Assembly: GCA_963756715.1 (NCBI GenBank)
Contig: CAVWOV010000020.1
Coordinates: forward strand, 62,001-126,000
DNA from: VAZQ01 sp963756715
GTDB lineage: Bacteria; Pseudomonadota; Alphaproteobacteria; Rhizobiales; Xanthobacteraceae
DNA: 64,000 bases
Direction: 5' to 3'
Part shown: piece after piece, positions 9,638 to 17,990 of the stretch
Position numbering within the stretch: the first letter of the stretch is position 1
Layout: each line of letters begins with the position of its first letter
The notes under the pieces: model-generated
The model's database searches: none
Told to the model about the DNA's origin: nothing
What the model saw: only the letters and a program-made list of their open reading frames with translations
Translations under genes and position numbers: made by a program

Positions 9638-10114
9638 ATGCGCCAGAACGCCCTCTTGCGATCGGGGAAGGGCCTGGAAACTTCAGGAACCGCCCGAAAG
9701 AATGTCCCGGTGAGCGTCGTGACCCCGGCTCCGGTCGAGGAGCTTCACGATCATTTTGCCACGCGCAACGGCGTACGCTGCGCCGGCGTGCATCTGATCA
9801 TCGACCTGCACGAGGCGCAGGGCCTCAACGACATCGATCTGATCGAGCAGACGCTGCGCCGGTGCGTCGACGCGGCGCGCGCGACTCTGCTGCACATCCA
9901 TCTGCATCACTTCCAGCCGAACGGCGTTTCGGGCGTGGCGGTGCTGGCCGAGAGCCACATCTCGATCCACACTTGGCCTGACGCCGGCTACGCTGCGCTC
10001 GACGTCTTCATGTGCGGCCAGGCCAATCCGGATGCCTGCATTCCGGTGCTGCGCGAGGCATTCTCGGCGCAGCGCGTCGAGGTCAGCGAGATTTTGCGCG
10101 GGCAGCGCGGCTAG
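9638..10114 (+). CDS. speD: S-adenosylmethionine decarboxylase proenzyme
   Basis: Pyruvoyl-dependent AdoMet decarboxylase of the short prokaryotic class, about 158 residues. It makes decarboxylated AdoMet, the aminopropyl donor for spermidine. The hallmark AESHISIHTWPDAGYAALD is present. The serine of ESHIS is the self-cleavage site that becomes the pyruvoyl group, and the downstream histidine and MCG cysteine motif are intact. The start at 9638 is favoured by GGGGAGG about 8 bases upstream; an upstream in-frame start would add five residues. speE follows 81 bases later on the same strand, so the pair is a spermidine operon. Confidence 0.92.
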   Translation: MRQNALLRSGKGLETSGTARKNVPVSVVTPAPVEELHDHFATRNGVRCAGVHLIIDLHEAQGLNDIDLIEQTLRRCVDAARATLLHIHLHHFQPNGVSGVAVLAESHISIHTWPDAGYAALDVFMCGQANPDACIPVLREAFSAQRVEVSEILRGQRG

Positions 10115-10195
10115 TTTACAGGACAGGCAGCGCGGAGCCGACGACGGAGCGCATGGTTTCTCCGTCGCCGGCCATCGCGTGTCGGGCATCCCATC

Positions 10196-11074
10196 ATGGC
10201 TCAGAAGCGCTGGATACCGGAAACGCTGTTCGACGAACTCGGCTTCCGCATGACCTTTGAGGTCGAGCGGGTGCTCTACGAGTTGCAGACCGAGCACCAG
10301 CATCTGGTGCTGTTCGAGCACAAGTTCTTCGGCAAGATGCTGATGCTCGACGGCGCAACGCAGATCACCAAGCGCGACGAATTCATTTATCAGGAGATGA
10401 TGTCGCATGTGCCGATCCTCGCGCACGGCAAGGCGCGGGAGGTCCTGATCATCGGCGGCGGCGATTGCGGGATCGCCGAGGAGGTGCTCAAGCACAAGTC
10501 GCTGCGGCGCGTGACCCAGGTCGAGATCGACGCCTCCGTGGTTGAGTTTGCCAAGGAACACTTTCCCGAGTTCACCAAGCCGGTGTTCGCCGACAAGCGT
10601 TTCGAGAGCGTGATCGACGACGGGATGAAATACGTCGCCAAGACCGGCCGGCGCTTCGACGTCATCATCGTCGACTCGACCGACCCGCAGGGGCCCGGCA
10701 AGGTGCTGTTCAGCGAAAAATTCTACGCCGCCTGCAAGCGCTGCATGACGCCCGGCGGCGTGATGGTGACGCAGAACGGCGTGCCGATCCTGCAACCCGC
10801 CGAACTCACCGGCAGCATCAAAAAATTCCGCAAGCTGTTCGCCGACGGTGCCTGTTACGTCGCGGCGATCCCGACCTATGTGGGCGGTCACATGGCAATG
10901 GGCTGGGCGACCGACAATCCGAAGCTGCGCCTTGCCGGCGTCAAGACCATTGCGGATCGCTACCGCAAGGCGGGCCGCTTCGCGACCAAATACTGGTCGC
11001 CCGAGGTGCACGTGGCGGCCTTCGCGCTGCCCCGCTTCATTGCCGATTTCGTCGCCAAGGCCGGCAAACGCTGA
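10196..11074 (+). CDS. speE: Spermidine synthase (polyamine aminopropyltransferase)
   Basis: Aminopropyltransferase with a Rossmann methyltransferase-like fold, about 292 residues. Landmarks are WIPETLFDELGFRMTFEVE in the N-terminal beta domain, the dcAdoMet motif LIIGGGDCGIAEEVL, and IVDSTDPQGPG with the catalytic aspartate. The usual GGGDG loop is GGGDC here, a cysteine replacing glycine. The enzyme transfers an aminopropyl group from dcAdoMet (from the adjacent speD product) to putrescine. No strong Shine-Dalgarno precedes the ATG at 10196, but MAQKRWIPETL is the normal family start. Confidence 0.92.
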   Translation: MAQKRWIPETLFDELGFRMTFEVERVLYELQTEHQHLVLFEHKFFGKMLMLDGATQITKRDEFIYQEMMSHVPILAHGKAREVLIIGGGDCGIAEEVLKHKSLRRVTQVEIDASVVEFAKEHFPEFTKPVFADKRFESVIDDGMKYVAKTGRRFDVIIVDSTDPQGPGKVLFSEKFYAACKRCMTPGGVMVTQNGVPILQPAELTGSIKKFRKLFADGACYVAAIPTYVGGHMAMGWATDNPKLRLAGVKTIADRYRKAGRFATKYWSPEVHVAAFALPRFIADFVAKAGKR

Positions 11075-11128
11075 GCCGTCTCCGCTTCGGAGGACGGGCG
11101 CGTTCACCCAACGCTAATCATTGCTCGC

Positions 11129-11530
11129 TCAGGCCGCGGCGGTCTCGTTGGCGACGGCGAAATTGAGCTCGATCTCCACGTTGTTCGGATCCTGCAGGAA
11201 GATCTGCCAACGCTGGCTGTTCGGGACTTGATTGACCCTGAACGCGATGCCCTTGCCGGCAAGGTGCTGTTTCATCGCCTCGAAGCCACGGCTGCCGAAA
11301 GCGACATGGTCGATGACGCCCGAATCGGGGCGTTGCGGCTTGTCGGTCTCCGAAATGTCGTTGAGATGGAGGACCGGATGACCCTCGCTGTAGAGCCAGG
11401 CACCTGGAAAGTTGAAGGGCGGCCGCGGGCCATTCACCAGTCCGAGCACGCTTTCGTAAAATTTCACGGTCTCTCCGAGCTTGCGGGTCGAGACGTTGTA
11501 ATGGTCGAGCGTTCCGACGCTCATGGTCAT
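11129..11530 (-). CDS. VOC (glyoxalase/bleomycin-resistance fold) family protein
   Basis: Small vicinal-oxygen-chelate protein of about 133 residues. It begins GTLDHYNVSTRKLGETVKFYE and ends LQDPNNVEIELNF; the first histidine and the final glutamate are typical metal ligands. A second pair lies around VLHLND and IDHVAFGS. Family members include glyoxalases, dioxygenases and antibiotic-binding proteins, so function stays open. The start at 11530 has GGAG eight bases upstream; a second ATG two codons later is also possible. The gene is convergent with speE. Confidence 0.8.
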   Translation of the reverse strand: MTMSVGTLDHYNVSTRKLGETVKFYESVLGLVNGPRPPFNFPGAWLYSEGHPVLHLNDISETDKPQRPDSGVIDHVAFGSRGFEAMKQHLAGKGIAFRVNQVPNSQRWQIFLQDPNNVEIELNFAVANETAAA

Positions 11531-11696
11531 GGGACTTCTCCTTGGGCCATTGTCGTCCTGCTCCTGAATACCGCGAAAAGAGCCCGTTGACGAGCCGGTC
11601 GGCCCACACCCGCCGCAATCCCGTGCGAGGTTGTGAGGCTGAAGCAAACGAGTCATAACGATCTTCCTGATCGACGCCTGAAACAGGAGTGGTTCC

Positions 11697-12005
11697 ATGG
11701 CCGCCGCCAGCACGAATGCCCACGGGCAGCGCCGACTGGCGTTGATGTTCGCAGCCGCGATCCTGGCCGGAGCGGGCTCGCTCGCGCTGCCAAGCGCGGC
11801 AATGGCATGGTCGAGCCAGACTGCGCCCTGGTGCGCCAATATGGGCGGTGGATACGGCTTCGACTGCAGCTATTTCACATTCCAGCAGTGCATGGACACC
11901 GCGAGGGGTCTGGGCAATTACTGCCAGCCCAATCCACGCGCCCAGTTGGTCCAGCAGCCGGTTCGCCGCAAGGTGCGCAAGTATCGATATTACCGGTATC
12001 AATAG
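11697..12005 (+). CDS. DUF3551-type small secreted protein
   Basis: A 102-residue protein with an N-terminal signal (LMFAAAILAGAGSLALPSAAMA, cleaved near AMA-WSS) and a short mature part of about 60 residues. The mature part contains WCANMGGGYGFDCSYFTFQQ, CMDTARGLGNYCQPNP and a basic tyrosine-rich tail (RRKVRKYRYYRYQ). The cysteine spacing and CxxTxRGxGxxC pattern match the DUF3551 family common in Bradyrhizobium relatives; the role is unknown. A hairpin follows at 12066-12085. Confidence 0.75.
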   Translation: MAAASTNAHGQRRLALMFAAAILAGAGSLALPSAAMAWSSQTAPWCANMGGGYGFDCSYFTFQQCMDTARGLGNYCQPNPRAQLVQQPVRRKVRKYRYYRYQ

Positions 12006-12065
12006 CCGAAACGCCGTCGCCAGCGCTCTGCCGCTGAACCGGTCTCAACTCCCCGAAAGTGAAAA

Positions 12066-12085
12066 GGGCGGTCGTTAGACCGCCC
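12066..12085 (+). terminator. Hairpin after the DUF3551 gene
   Basis: GGGCGGTC (12066-12073) pairs perfectly with GACCGCCC (12078-12085) around GTTA, 60 bases after the stop codon. There is no strong T-run, so its strength as a terminator is uncertain. Confidence 0.55.
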
Positions 12086-12236
12086 AGTTGATCACGCCAC
12101 GCGGGGAGGAACGCAGAAGAGTTGCCGAGACACCGGCCACGCGAGGCACCAAACTGCACATTTCCCATTCGTGGAATGGCTCTGATTCGTCAACCTTATC
12201 CGGATGCCACTGCTGCGGCTGCCGTCACGCCTGGCC

Positions 12237-12398
12237 TTAGAATACCGCTAGATACTTCAGTAGCGAGATCACGCCGATGATGATGACGATCACGCGGACG
12301 ATCTGCTTTGCGCGGCCGTCAATCGGCAGCATGTTGACGAGATAAAGCACCAGGATGATGACCAGGAATGTGATCAGCACGCCAATGAGGATGGACAT
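12237..12398 (-). CDS. Small two-helix membrane protein (Thivi_2564-like)
   Basis: A 53-residue protein starting MSILIGVLITFLVIILVLYL and continuing through MLPIDGRAKQIVRVIVIIIG to a C-terminus LLKYLAVF. Two transmembrane helices are joined by a short polar PIDGRAK loop. This pattern matches a family of tiny inner-membrane proteins annotated Thivi_2564 in many proteobacteria; the function is unknown. The clean hydrophobic/polar/hydrophobic layout supports coding. Confidence 0.65.
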   Translation of the reverse strand: MSILIGVLITFLVIILVLYLVNMLPIDGRAKQIVRVIVIIIGVISLLKYLAVF

Positions 12399-12542
12399 GC
12401 GCTCTGCCTTTCGGTTGCAAGGGGCTGGTGGTCCGAGTCGTCGGCCGTGCGGTCTGCGAAATCAGAATTTATCGTGGCATTGGAAACAGTTCCGGTCAAC
12501 GCGGCTGGTGGCGTCCGAGTTCCCGTATGGTCGCTTGTGGCT

Positions 12543-12893
12543 TTATCTGCGCCGGCGCTGGGCGATTTCCGGCCAGGCGCCGATGCGGGCCGCGACCTCC
12601 GGCGGGATGCGGTAGTCGCGCAAGACAAGACGCATATCGCGCAATCCGCAGGCTTCGCGCTGCACGACGAAATGCCAAAGTGCCCGGCTCGCCGCTGACA
12701 CCAGTTCGGCGCGGGCGCGCCTGTCTTCGGGCGGCGTCGCGTCGCTGCGCGGATGCCGTGCGTCGAATTCGGCAAGAGCCGCGATCGCCGCCTCAAGTGC
12801 GCGCCCAAGCCGGCCCAGGGCTGAGGCCTTCTCCTGGCCGAATTCATGCTCGAGCAGGGCGGCCGGTGAATCAAAGAGATTGCGGTGGCGCAT
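12543..12893 (-). CDS. Conserved hypothetical protein (DUF6665-like)
   Basis: A 116-residue, largely helical cytoplasmic protein. It begins MRHRNLFDSPAALLEHEFGQ, continues with the heptad-like KASALGRLGRALEAAIAALA, and ends with ALWHFVVQREACGLRDMR and a DYRIPPEVAARIGA segment. The VQRExCGxRD...DYxIPxxVxARxG pattern resembles the small alphaproteobacterial family DUF6665. Function is unknown and the family call is from memory. It diverges from the solute receptor gene at 13111. Confidence 0.6.
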   Translation of the reverse strand: MRHRNLFDSPAALLEHEFGQEKASALGRLGRALEAAIAALAEFDARHPRSDATPPEDRRARAELVSAASRALWHFVVQREACGLRDMRLVLRDYRIPPEVAARIGAWPEIAQRRRR

Positions 12894-13110
12894 GGATCGT
12901 CAGTCAGCCGGGGCGAGAAGGACGAAAACCATCATCCCCCGATGGCGATCGCCCTGTCGAGTACAAATGCAGGAGCAACAGGATGAACTGGATTCGCCGC
13001 CTTTGGCAGCTTTGTCTCGCCCGGATCGCTTGAATGACCTCTGCCGATCGGCTCATATAGCCCGCTTCCGCGTGAACCGATGCGGAGCGACCTTGGGAGG
13101 AAATCAAAAA

Positions 13111-14062
13111 ATGACGAAAACGAAACTCATGGGCGCGCTCTGCGCTTTGGCGATCATCACCGGTGCAACCGGTCAAGCGCTGGCGGAAGATATTCTCAAA
13201 GTGGCGATCCCGCAACGCGGCGCGTGGGACGCCGGCGTCGCCGAACTCGGCGAGCGCGGCGGCATTTTCAAGAAGCATGGGCTCAAGCTCGAGATCTCTG
13301 TTCACCCAGGCCGGCCCTGAATTGATCCAGGCGCTGATCGGCGGCAGCATCGATATCGCGACCGCATCGGGTGTGTCAGCGGCCGTCGGTACGTTTGCCA
13401 AAGGCGCGCCAGTCCGCATCATCGGCAGCGAGATGATCGGCTCTCCCGATCTCTATTGGTATGTGCCTACGGCCTCGCCGATCAAGACCATCCAGGACTT
13501 CAACGGCAAGACGGTGGCCTACTCGTTGACCGGCTCATCGAGCCACGCGGCACTGCTCGCGCTGATCGCACAGTACAAGCTCACCGCCAAACCGACCTCG
13601 ACCGGCAATATCGCCGCCACCATCACGCAGACCATGAGCGGGCAGGTCGACGTCGGCTTCGGTGCCGCGCCGTTCGGGCTCAATCTCGTCGAAGAAGGCA
13701 AGATCAGGATCATCGCGACCGGCAGCGACGTGGCGTCGCTGCGCAAGCGCACCGTGCGGGTCAATCTCTCCAACGTGAATACCGTGAAGAACCGCCACGA
13801 CGCGCTCGTGCGCTTCAACCGTGCCTACATGGAGACGGTAGACTGGATGTACTCCAGCCCCGAGGCGCTCAAGCAGTACGGCGACTATTCCAAGCTGCCG
13901 GAGAGCATCATCCTGCGGGTACGCAAGCTCATCCCGAAGGAAAACCTGGCGACCGGCCGCGTCGAGGGGATGGATGCGATCATGTCGGACGCCGTGGCGG
14001 GAAAATTCATCCCGGCGCCGCTGTCGGCCGCGCAGGTGAAGGAACTGATTCAGATACCGTGA
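13111..14062 (+). CDS. ABC transporter substrate-binding protein, NMT1/SsuA-like, frameshifted
   Basis: Periplasmic binding protein of the nitrate/sulfonate/taurine (SsuA/NMT1-like) fold, about 316 residues. A Sec signal (MTKTKLMGALCALAIITGAT, cleaved at ALAED) is followed by ILKVAIPQRGAWDAG and then LIQALIGGSIDIATASG, typical of ligand-pocket receptors in this class. The frame changes near 13297: removing one T from GAGATCTCTG joins HGLKLEI to LFTQAGPEL. No permease or ATPase gene is adjacent, so it is an orphan receptor here. The start has GGGAGG 11 bases upstream. A strong terminator follows. Confidence 0.83.
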
Positions 14063-14082
14063 CCATCGAGTACGGCTGATTG

Positions 14083-14112
14083 AAAAAGGGCGGCCGTGCG
14101 GCCGCCCTTTTT
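14083..14112. terminator. Bidirectional intrinsic terminator
   Basis: A perfect 13-bp stem, AAAAAGGGCGGCC (14083-14095) with GGCCGCCCTTTTT (14100-14112), around a 4-base loop. The A-run and T-run make it work on both strands. It sits between the convergent solute receptor and dienelactone hydrolase genes. Confidence 0.92.
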
Positions 14113-14146
14113 GTCTGCCGAATTGTGTGGGTCGATCGACGAACCG

Positions 14147-15043
14147 TCAGCTCAGGACTTTGTATTTCTTGAACCACGCCTGCATCTGCTTCCAGCCGTC
14201 CTCGGCCGCTTCTTTGCGATAGCTGCCGCGGTAGTCGGCGTGAAAGCCGTGCGGTGCGCCCGGATAGATGTGGAATTCGGCGGTCTTGCCGGCGGCCTTC
14301 AACGCCGCTTCCATCGCCTTCACCTGCGCAACCGAGATGCCCTGGTCGGCTTCGCCATAGAGGCCGAGCACCGGCGCCTTCATCTCGGACGCAAGCTGCG
14401 TCGGGCTCTTGGGCCAGATCGCGCTCTGCGAGGGCGGATCGACCAGCGTGCCGTAGAACGCGACGCCGGCCTTGAGGTTCGGATTGTGTGCGGCATATTC
14501 CCAGACCGTGCGCCCGCCGCGGCAGAAGCCCATGATGCCGAGCCGGCCGGTGTCGCCGCCCTGCGATTTCGCCCACGCGACCGTGGCGTCGAGGTCGGCG
14601 AGCAATTCGGCGTCCGGCTTGCTGTTGACGACCGGCATGAGCTTCGGCATCTCGGTGATCTTGGTGAGATCGCCCTTGCGGAAATAATAGTCGGGCGCGA
14701 CCGCCAGTGCGCCGAGCTTGGCGACGCGGCGCGTCACGTCCTTGATGTGTTCGTGCAGGCCGAAGATCTCCATCGCCACCAGGATGACCGGCGGATTGGT
14801 GGCGTTCGCCGGCTTGGCGAAATAGACCGGCATGTCGCCGCCCGGCACTTTGACCTTGGCGTCGCCGGTGGTGAGGCCGGCGGTGTCGGTGTGGATGGCT
14901 TCCGCGCGAACCGGTCCGGCGGCCAGCGTGTAGCCGGCGGCGGCCGCCGCGGATGCGGTCATGAAGAATCCGCGCCGCGACAGCGGATCGACCTGGCGCG
15001 CCAGGCCCTCGATGTCCGACGGCAGCTTGGTCTGAACGTTCAT
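14147..15043 (-). CDS. Dienelactone hydrolase family protein, Tat-exported
   Basis: Alpha/beta hydrolase of 298 residues. The N-terminus carries a twin-arginine signal, SRRGFFMTASAAAAAGY, starting near residue 22. The nucleophile elbow is GFCRGG, with cysteine as in carboxymethylenebutenolidase. The acid lies in GEADQG and the histidine in PHGFHAD. Family members open dienelactones in halo-aromatic breakdown, but many act on other esters, and export makes a general ester or lactone role plausible. The gene is convergent with the solute receptor and shares its terminator. Confidence 0.85.
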   Translation of the reverse strand: MNVQTKLPSDIEGLARQVDPLSRRGFFMTASAAAAAGYTLAAGPVRAEAIHTDTAGLTTGDAKVKVPGGDMPVYFAKPANATNPPVILVAMEIFGLHEHIKDVTRRVAKLGALAVAPDYYFRKGDLTKITEMPKLMPVVNSKPDAELLADLDATVAWAKSQGGDTGRLGIMGFCRGGRTVWEYAAHNPNLKAGVAFYGTLVDPPSQSAIWPKSPTQLASEMKAPVLGLYGEADQGISVAQVKAMEAALKAAGKTAEFHIYPGAPHGFHADYRGSYRKEAAEDGWKQMQAWFKKYKVLS

Positions 15044-15160
15044 TTGCGTCCTCCGTGTGGATGGTTACGGGCTGATGTTGTGCGTGCGGTTGGGCGGCAC
15101 GTTGCCTCTTGCCGTCTCTTCGCCACCGTCCGCCGCATTGTCAACGCCGGCGCGGCGGGT

Positions 15161-15731
15161 TTATTCCGCCGTGGGAAGCTCTTTGACCACGGCGTCGATG
15201 ACGCGCGCGTCCATCGGCTCGATGTCGGTCGGAAACACTGCCGCGATATGACCATCGCGACCGACCAGGTACTTGTGGAAATTCCAGCGCGGTGTCTCAA
15301 GGGGCCGTTCGGTGGCGGCCCATTTGAAGAACGGATGCGGGCTGGGCCCTTTGACCTGCACCTTGGCGGTCAGCGGAAAGCCAATGCCATATTGCCCGTG
15401 CGCAGTGTGCTTGATGTCGTCAGGCGTGCCGGGCTCCTGGCCACCGAAATCATTCGACGGCACGCCGAGGATCATCAGGCCGCGGTCGTGGTAGCGCGTC
15501 CACAACTGCTGCAGGCCGGCATATTGCGGAGTGTAGCCGCAGAGCGATGCGGTGTTGACGACGAGGATCGGCTTGCCGGCGTAGTCGGCGAGCTTGATGT
15601 CGCCGCCGTCGAGGCCGGGGAAGGAGAACGCATAGGCGGTGATGCGGCTCATGGACTGGGCACGCGCGATGACCGGCATGGCAACTGTGCCGGCGAGGAT
15701 GGCGAGGAAAGCGTCTGCGGTCGGCGAGCAT
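15161..15731 (-). CDS. Glutathione peroxidase family protein, exported, frameshifted
   Basis: Thiol peroxidase of the GPx/BtuE class. Landmarks are ILVVNTASLCGYTPQY with the peroxidatic cysteine, LGVPSNDFGGQEPG, and RWNFHKYLVGRDG with the conserved tryptophan and asparagine. The start at 15731 is favoured by AAGGAGG directly upstream. The first codons (MLADRRRF) join LAILAGTVAMPVIARAQS after removal of one extra base near 15711, giving a twin-arginine-like signal peptide. Without that correction the gene would start inside the signal at Met of MPVIARAQS. The exported product would reduce peroxides in the periplasm. Confidence 0.8.
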
Positions 15732-15835
15732 GGTCGACCTCCTTGCCGAAATCTAGCAAGGGCGCGCCAGGCGGCACGAGTGACAAATCCGTGTCGGAGA
15801 CGAACACCAGCGGCCGGCTCGCCGTCGGCGGTCGT

Positions 15836-16099
15836 TCACATGCCGCGGTTGGCCAGAACCTGCCGGCAGGCCGGGCTGATGCGTGTCCGGTTTGCCTGCA
15901 GGCAACTGGCGACACGCATCACGTCCGGCAATTCGCGCTCGCAATACTTGTGCACGTCGCCCTGGCAGGCGGCGCGCTCCTCGGGTGTGCCTTGCATCCC
16001 GGGGAGCGGCGGCAGCGGAATCGGAAATGGACTTTGTGCCAATGCCGGTGCCGATGACACCACGAGCACGGCAGCCAGCAATCCGATCTTACGAAACAT
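15836..16099 (-). CDS. Small secreted cysteine-rich repeat protein
   Basis: An 87-residue protein with signal peptide MFRKIGLLAAVLVVSSAPALA and a short proline-rich stretch (FPIPLPPLPGM). One cysteine-rich unit follows: AACQGDVHKYCERELPD, MRVASCLQ and SPACRQVL. The C-x6-C-x11-C-x12-C spacing resembles the bacterial cysteine-rich repeat (GLG1-like) family. It is probably periplasmic with two disulfides; the role is unknown. Confidence 0.7.
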   Translation of the reverse strand: MFRKIGLLAAVLVVSSAPALAQSPFPIPLPPLPGMQGTPEERAACQGDVHKYCERELPDVMRVASCLQANRTRISPACRQVLANRGM

Positions 16100-16450
16100 G
16101 GGCGTTTCCTGACGTTGGACACAACGAGAAGGCGCCGCACAGGCCATGCCGGCCGCGCGACACCACATCAGTTTCAGGATCCACCGGCTGGACCCACTGC
16201 CCGCCACAAGGTTCGCGGCGGCATGGGCCGATGCCCCCAAGAGTGACCCTACAAGCGCCGATGGCAGCACCAGGCGGTCTGCCCGTCCGTCGGCGACGAA
16301 ATACCAGCCGAGGAACTGGCCAAAAAAGAGGCGCGGCGGACGCTCTGCACAGGCCAGTTGCCACACAGCAACAAGGCTGAAGTCTGCGGTTGCCCTTTAA
16401 AGGGCGTGCGGGCATGTGGGTTGTTGTTGCAAAGAGAACCCGTCAAAAGA
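16100..16450. other. Intergenic region without a recognised gene
   Basis: About 350 bases upstream of the cysteine-rich secreted protein gene. Several short open frames exist on both strands but none shows family features or a good ribosome site. It presumably holds the promoter of the minus-strand gene. I see nothing else in it. Confidence 0.5.
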
Positions 16451-16476
16451 AAACCCCCGGCAGAGGCCGGGGGTTT
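16451..16476 (-). terminator. Intrinsic terminator
   Basis: AAACCCCCGGC (16451-16461) pairs with GCCGGGGGTTT (16466-16476). It lies just downstream of the stop of the Gln/Pro/Gly-rich gene, and the A-run before it becomes a T-run on the minus strand. Confidence 0.85.
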
Positions 16477-16500
16477 CTTTGAGTGGATTGGCAGATTTGG

Positions 16501-16692
16501 TTAGCGCTGCGTCTGTCCGCCCTGGCCGGGCCGGTCGCCCTGCTGTCCGCCCTGTCCGGGCCGTGACTGGTCCTGCTGGCCGGGCTTGTTGGGCTGGTTG
16601 CCACCTTGCTGCTGTCCCGGCCTGTTCGGATCGCCTTGATTCTGCTGGCCGGGATTCTGCTGGCCGGGATTCTGTTGGTTCGGGTTGCTCAT
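16501..16692 (-). CDS. Gln/Pro/Gly-rich low-complexity small protein
   Basis: A 63-residue protein made almost only of Q, P, G, N, D and R, in short imperfect repeats of the form NPGQQ and RPGQGGQQ. No signal peptide or hydrophobic segment is present, so it should be intrinsically disordered and cytoplasmic. Similar short peptides occur in Bradyrhizobium relatives. A GGAG lies upstream of the ATG and a terminator follows directly. It starts 126 bases from, and diverges from, the CsbD-like gene. Coding is supported by the terminator and the clean repeat phase. Confidence 0.6.
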   Translation of the reverse strand: MSNPNQQNPGQQNPGQQNQGDPNRPGQQQGGNQPNKPGQQDQSRPGQGGQQGDRPGQGGQTQR

Positions 16693-16818
16693 TTTACTTC
16701 TTTGCTCCTTTGGGTCGCCCCTGAGATCAAGTCATTGGCGGCCGAATATGTTCCTGAAAGACGTGAACGAATTCGGGCCTCGGTTGTTGATGAGGAACAA
16801 CCAGCGAGGACGAATCCG

Positions 16819-17127
16819 ATGAATGAAGACCGAGTGGTAGGAACTGCCCGCAATTTGGGTGGCAAAGTGCAAGAGGGTTTCGGCCGCGTCACCGGCGACA
16901 CGAAGAACCAGGTCGACGGCCTGATCAATCAGGCTGCCGGCGCGGCACAGGACCTCTACGGCCAGGCCAAGGACACCGCGTCCGATGCTGCACAATCGGT
17001 GAAAAAGGGCGCCGTCGAGGCGGAGGATTACGTCCGTCACTTCATCGAGGAACGGCCGTATACGACCGCAGTCGCCGCGCTTTGCATCGGGTGGGCGCTC
17101 GCTCACCTTACGCGCCGCGATAGTTGA
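16819..17127 (+). CDS. CsbD-like stress protein with C-terminal membrane segment
   Basis: About 102 residues. The N-terminal half is CsbD-like: MNEDRVVGTARNLGGKVQEG, then GRVTGDTKNQVDGLINQAAG. An amphipathic ATP-synthase-like helix (LYGQAKDTASDAAQSVKKGA) follows, and then a short hydrophobic segment, YTTAVAALCIGWALAHL. The composition matches general-stress CsbD/YjbJ proteins fused to a DUF883/ElaB-like tail that docks to the membrane. It is probably induced in stationary phase or osmotic stress, as family members are. GAGGA lies nine bases before the start. A hairpin follows at 17249. Confidence 0.78.
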   Translation: MNEDRVVGTARNLGGKVQEGFGRVTGDTKNQVDGLINQAAGAAQDLYGQAKDTASDAAQSVKKGAVEAEDYVRHFIEERPYTTAVAALCIGWALAHLTRRDS

Positions 17128-17248
17128 AGCCGACACGGCCGATTGTGGAGCCGAGGTGCAGTGTCTTGCTCGGCTCGGCTCGTAGCGGGTCCCTGCCGAG
17201 CGAACAGGCGCTCCCCAAGGAATAAGAACAGCTCTCCCATCAATAGCA

Positions 17249-17274
17249 GGAGGCGGGCATTGCATCCCGCCTCC
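17249..17274. terminator. Hairpin between convergent genes
   Basis: GGAGGCGGG (17249-17257) pairs with CCCGCCTCC (17266-17274) around an 8-base loop. It sits between the CsbD-like gene and the convergent lectin-like gene. No clear T-run. Confidence 0.65.
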
Positions 17275-17312
17275 GCGCACTTTTCAAAATCTGTCAATTG
17301 TCTCGCAGGCCG

Positions 17313-17990
17313 TCAGTTTATGGCGAAGCAATAGAACAGGCCGTCGCCGCCTGTGCTCTTGAGGTCGTTCTGGCTGCAGCCACCGTCCGGTCCGCGCGAG
17401 GGATGCGACGAGTTCCATGACTTGGACGGCTCGTCGTCGCGCAGGCCCTGGCGGTCGGCATGCCCGAGCATGGCGGCGCCCGCGCCGCTTTTCGTCCAGT
17501 TGCCGCAGGTGCGGTCCTCGCTGCCGGCAATCGAGCGTCCCTCCGGCGTCGAGCCGGTCAAGACGTCATGCCGGTTCGGTGTGTCGCCGCGGCCGTTGAT
17601 CACCTCGCCCTTCTCGCTGAGCGCGGTCTGCTTGGTGAGGTTGTTGCTGGCGCTGTGCAGGTCGTCGACCGACTTCGCCACCGCGACGCCCTTGGCATTC
17701 TGCCACGGTCCGTTGCCGATCCGGTCGCGGGCGTTGACCGCGCCAGCGCCCTGCGTGCTGAGATAGGCGCGCCAGGTCTTGCCGGTGCTGCCGGCGGCCT
17801 GCGCGAGGCGCCCGCAGTGTGCATCCGCGCCCGCGATCCCCCCAAGGTCGGCGCCTTTGCCGGGGCCGGCACTTGTCACGAAAAACGTCATAGCCGCCTG
17901 CTGTGCAGGCGCGCTTGTGCTTAAGCCGAACGCCAGCAGCGTGAGTGAAGCTGCAGCCGATAAGCCGATCTTTACGCGTCTCTTGTTCAT
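17313..17990 (-). CDS. Secreted lectin-like protein
   Basis: A 225-residue exported protein. The signal MNKRRVKIGLSAAASLTLLA ends near APAQQ. The mature domain has FFVTSAGPGKGADLGG, DAHCGRLAQAAGS, KTWRAYLSTQG, DRIGNGPWQNAKG and a C-terminal cysteine-rich part (EDRTCGNWT, SHPSRGPDGGCSQ, GLFYCF). The pattern ADAHCxxxA...WRAYLS...RIGxGPW resembles the C-type-lectin-fold domains (DUF1554/endostatin-like) often annotated as lectin in Bradyrhizobium. Sugar binding is inferred only. The start at 17990 has GGGAG upstream. Confidence 0.7.
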   Translation of the reverse strand: MNKRRVKIGLSAAASLTLLAFGLSTSAPAQQAAMTFFVTSAGPGKGADLGGIAGADAHCGRLAQAAGSTGKTWRAYLSTQGAGAVNARDRIGNGPWQNAKGVAVAKSVDDLHSASNNLTKQTALSEKGEVINGRGDTPNRHDVLTGSTPEGRSIAGSEDRTCGNWTKSGAGAAMLGHADRQGLRDDEPSKSWNSSHPSRGPDGGCSQNDLKSTGGDGLFYCFAIN

